Positions 13,020 to 14,665 of a stretch of DNA of 14,665 nucleotides are shown piece by piece (positions within the stretch are counted from its first letter, which is position 1; each line of letters opens with the position of its first letter). Source of the DNA: Chloroflexia bacterium (lineage in GTDB: Bacteria; Chloroflexota; Chloroflexia; Thermomicrobiales; JALYUS01); the NCBI GenBank assembly GCA_025924435.1, contig JAICIL010000084.1, forward strand, positions 1-14,665, in the 5' to 3' direction. The translations under genes and the position numbers were made by a program. The notes beneath the pieces are model-generated. The model searched no databases. It worked only from the letters and a program-made list of their open reading frames with translations, and was not told the DNA's origin.

Positions 13020-13025
13020 TACAAT
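13020..13025 (+). promoter_or_regulatory. Possible -10 element of the PIN/isocitrate dehydrogenase cluster
   Basis: TACAAT 48 nt before the ATG at 13074, in the 177-nt gap after the divergent gene at 12896. No -35 match. It uses the same hexamer and distance as the candidate before the DapA-like gene. Confidence 0.4.
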
Positions 13026-13073
13026 GGGGCCATCCATGCGGCGTTCCGCATGGCCGGGATTGGCGGAGGAACA

Positions 13074-13604
13074 ATGGTCACGGTTCTGTCGGATATCGCG
13101 ACCGCGCACGGCGGCACATCCCACGTCGCGATCCACGATCTGCCGATTCCGGGGAATATCATCTGGTATGCGGCGGATGTCGAACTACCCTCCGGCGCGC
13201 GGATCGCATGGCGGTTCGGCTACACCCACCTCCACGCGCGCAAGGAAGCGGATGCGGGTCGTGTGGTCACGCCGGAAACATTCACGCGGTTCATCCGCGA
13301 GATCGTGGCGCAGCGCCTTCAGCATGAACCGCTGCGCGACTATCCCGACCTCGTCTTCGGCGTGAACCGTCCGCTGCCGCCCCGCGCCTTCGGCCTGCCG
13401 GAGACCGAGCCGCGCGACTTCACCGACCCCGCGTTCGATACGCCGCTCGAGCAGAATTTGGCGGAGCAGTGGTATGGAGCGTGGGCTGGATACGGCCCGG
13501 AGTTGACTATCGAAGATTTCCGGCGCATCCGCGACGAAGCATCGCGCGAATGGGAACGGGAATGGGATGAGGAGAACGGCGAAGTGACGTCTACCGATGG
13601 ATGA
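13074..13604 (+). CDS. Unrecognised 176-aa protein overlapping a PIN toxin gene
   Basis: I do not recognise this protein. It has no signal peptide or membrane helix. The N-terminal two thirds look like a mixed alpha/beta domain: NIIWYAADVELPSGARIAWR (28-47), then a helix TFTRFIREIVAQRL (69-82), then FGVNRPLPPRAFGL. The C-terminus is a charged helix, LTIEDFRRIRDEASREWERE (144-163). The start at 13074 has GGAGG 4 nt upstream. The stop overlaps the PIN-domain gene by 8 nt, so the two are translationally coupled, as in toxin-antitoxin pairs. At 176 aa it is much longer than usual VapB antitoxins, and no AbrB, MetJ/Arc or Phd-type N-terminus is evident. It could be an atypical antitoxin whose C-terminal helix wraps the toxin, or an unrelated protein. 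GC is about 62% in the section counted. Confidence 0.72.
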   Translation: MVTVLSDIATAHGGTSHVAIHDLPIPGNIIWYAADVELPSGARIAWRFGYTHLHARKEADAGRVVTPETFTRFIREIVAQRLQHEPLRDYPDLVFGVNRPLPPRAFGLPETEPRDFTDPAFDTPLEQNLAEQWYGAWAGYGPELTIEDFRRIRDEASREWEREWDEENGEVTSTDG

Positions 13605-13989
13605 TCCTATCGCCCTCGATACACATTCGCTCATCTGGTATCTCATCAAGGCTCCGACGCTTTCCGCGAGAGCACGCGCCGCGATTGAACCGGTGTTTTT
13701 GGAGAAACGCGAGGCAATACTCCCGACGCTAGTGCTCGCTGAGATGCAGACGGTCATCGCAAAGCATCGCATGTCCGTTGATCTCGCGGCGTTTATTGAG
13801 TCGATACCCGGTACAGGTTGCCGCATCGTGCCATTTGATGAAGTGGTATTACGGCGTTATCTTTCTTTGCGGGCGCGGTTGGATATCTTTGATCGGATCA
13901 TCGTGGCGACTGCGCTCGTATACAATGCGCCATTGGTGACGAGAGATCCGATGATCGTCGCAAGCGCCACCGTGCCGGTGGTCTGGTAG
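13597..13989 (+). CDS. VapC-like PIN-domain toxin/ribonuclease
   Basis: 130 aa, the usual VapC length. Conserved acidic residues of the PIN active site are present: Asp8 in IALDTHSLIWYL, Glu49 in LVLAEMQ, Asp96/Asp99 in RLDIFDRIIVATAL, and Asp117 in LVTRDPMI. The core DxFDRIIVATA...PLVTRD is diagnostic. Expected activity: Mg2+-dependent cleavage of RNA, normally held in check by a partner from the same operon. The ATG at 13597 lies 8 nt inside the end of the preceding gene, so translation is probably coupled. By hand count the gene is about 55% GC against above 70% in the sampled start of the isocitrate dehydrogenase gene, with more A/T-ending codons, which suggests acquisition. Its stop is only 15 nt before that gene. 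Confidence 0.88.
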   Translation: MDDPIALDTHSLIWYLIKAPTLSARARAAIEPVFLEKREAILPTLVLAEMQTVIAKHRMSVDLAAFIESIPGTGCRIVPFDEVVLRRYLSLRARLDIFDRIIVATALVYNAPLVTRDPMIVASATVPVVW

Positions 13990-14004
13990 TTGGAGGGAAC
14001 CGCA

Positions 14005-14665
14005 ATGGCGTACGATGTCACACTCATTCCCGGTGATGGGATCGGGCCGGAAGTGGTCGAGGCGGCGCGGCGCGTGCTCGACGCGACGGGCGTCGGCTTC
14101 ACCTGGCACACGGCGGATGCCGGGCTGGACGCACTGGAAAAACACGGCGACACGCTCCCGGAGGCGACCGTCGAGAGTATCCGCACGACGAAACTCGGCC
14201 TCAAGGGGCCGATCACCACGCCGGTCGGCACCGGCTTCCGCTCCGTCAATGTCGGGCTGCGGCAGGCGCTCAACCTGTACGCCAATGTCCGCCCGGCGCG
14301 CATCTTCCCCGGCGTCCGCACGCGCTACGACAATGTGGACATCGTCGTCGTGCGCGAGAACACGGAGGACCTCTACGCGGGCGTCGAGTTCGACACCGGC
14401 ACGGAGGACGCCAAGAAGGTGATCGAGGCGATCAATCCGCTCACGAAGCGGAAACTTGCCCCCTCCTCGGCGATCTCGATCAAGATGATCACGCCGGAAG
14501 CCTCGCGCCGCATCGTCACCTACGCCTTCGAGTACGCGCGCCAGAACAAGCGCCGCCTCGTCACCGCCGTCCACAAGGCGAACATCATGAAGTTCACGGA
14601 CGGCCTCTTCCTGCACGTCGCCGAGGAGGTGGCGAAGGAGTATCCGGACATCGAATTCAACGACC
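14005..14665 (+). CDS. Isocitrate/isopropylmalate dehydrogenase-family enzyme, N-terminal part (isocitrate dehydrogenase-like)
   Basis: The first 220 residues of a beta-decarboxylating dehydrogenase; the rest lies past the right edge. Motifs: VTLIPGDGIGPEV (5-17), LKGPITTPVGTGFRSVNV (66-83), LRQALNLYANVRPAR (85-99), VVVRENTEDLYAGVE (114-128), and HKANIMKFTDGLF (190-202; Lys191). The run GFRSVNVGLRQ, with a serine in the substrate site (Ser80), fits isocitrate dehydrogenase rather than isopropylmalate dehydrogenase. It oxidises isocitrate to 2-oxoglutarate and CO2 in the TCA cycle; homoisocitrate-type activity cannot be excluded. The residues that set NAD versus NADP preference are outside the window. 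GGAGG (13992-13996) lies 8 nt before the ATG. Only 15 nt separate it from the PIN gene, so it may be read from the same promoter. Confidence 0.92.
   Translation, partial: MAYDVTLIPGDGIGPEVVEAARRVLDATGVGFTWHTADAGLDALEKHGDTLPEATVESIRTTKLGLKGPITTPVGTGFRSVNVGLRQALNLYANVRPARIFPGVRTRYDNVDIVVVRENTEDLYAGVEFDTGTEDAKKVIEAINPLTKRKLAPSSAISIKMITPEASRRIVTYAFEYARQNKRRLVTAVHKANIMKFTDGLFLHVAEEVAKEYPDIEFND

Noticed and set aside
12348..13073. Extension of the 176-aa protein upstream to 12348
   Set aside because: It would run antisense to the 206-aa gene and give a low-complexity, Arg-rich N-terminus. The GGAGG before 13074 marks the start.

Overview
This is a GC-rich window (hand counts of about 65-75% in most genes). 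It most likely comes from a Chloroflexota bacterium, perhaps the Thermomicrobia/Sphaerobacter side. I infer this from the secreted protein at 3560-4759, whose aromatic 'YFDKGRMEL' and 'MGNIGAHYYQWRY' segments are common in Chloroflexota exported proteins. A sortase, a split dikinase and abundant intergenic palindromes fit the same picture, but no rRNA or marker gene fixes the phylum. I find no tRNA, rRNA, CRISPR array, transposase or phage gene.

Left part, minus strand (1-4759). The 5' end of a Ser/Thr protein kinase gene runs off the left edge. Next is a two-gene sugar-acid unit, transcribed right to left: a DapA-superfamily lyase/dehydratase (2466-3383), then an IlvD/Edd-family pentonate dehydratase (599-2308). 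Together they look like consecutive steps of a non-phosphorylative L-arabinonate/pentonate route. Upstream of them lies the gene for a secreted two-part protein (3560-4759), with a good intrinsic terminator behind it.

Middle part, plus strand (5253-10292). Two adjacent genes encode a dikinase split in two: an ATP-grasp half (305 aa) and a helical plus phosphohistidine swivel half (566 aa). This is the domain content of rifampin phosphotransferase or PEP synthase, but divided as in phenylphosphate synthase. A terminator-like hairpin separates them from a DHA2-type MFS exporter, which is followed by a MOSC-domain protein.

Right part, mixed strands (10313-14665). In order: a membrane-anchored sortase (-), a small metallophosphoesterase (+), a dimeric alpha/beta-barrel protein downstream of an unrecognised 206-aa protein (both -), then a plus-strand cluster. 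The cluster holds an unrecognised 176-aa protein overlapping a VapC-like PIN-domain toxin by 8 nt, and 15 nt later the start of an NAD(P)-type isocitrate dehydrogenase gene cut by the right edge.

The most unusual sequence-level feature is a set of at least four runs with 7-nt periodicity (3397-3431, 9494-9595, 11911-11938, 12244-12278). They sit at gene ends or in a leader and supply the last codons of three unrelated proteins. Two other palindromic families also occur: a 28-bp inverted repeat between the two sugar-acid genes, and three copies of a C-run/G-run hairpin around the secreted-protein gene. Isolated -10-like hexamers lie about 45-55 nt before five starts, which suggests short leaders.
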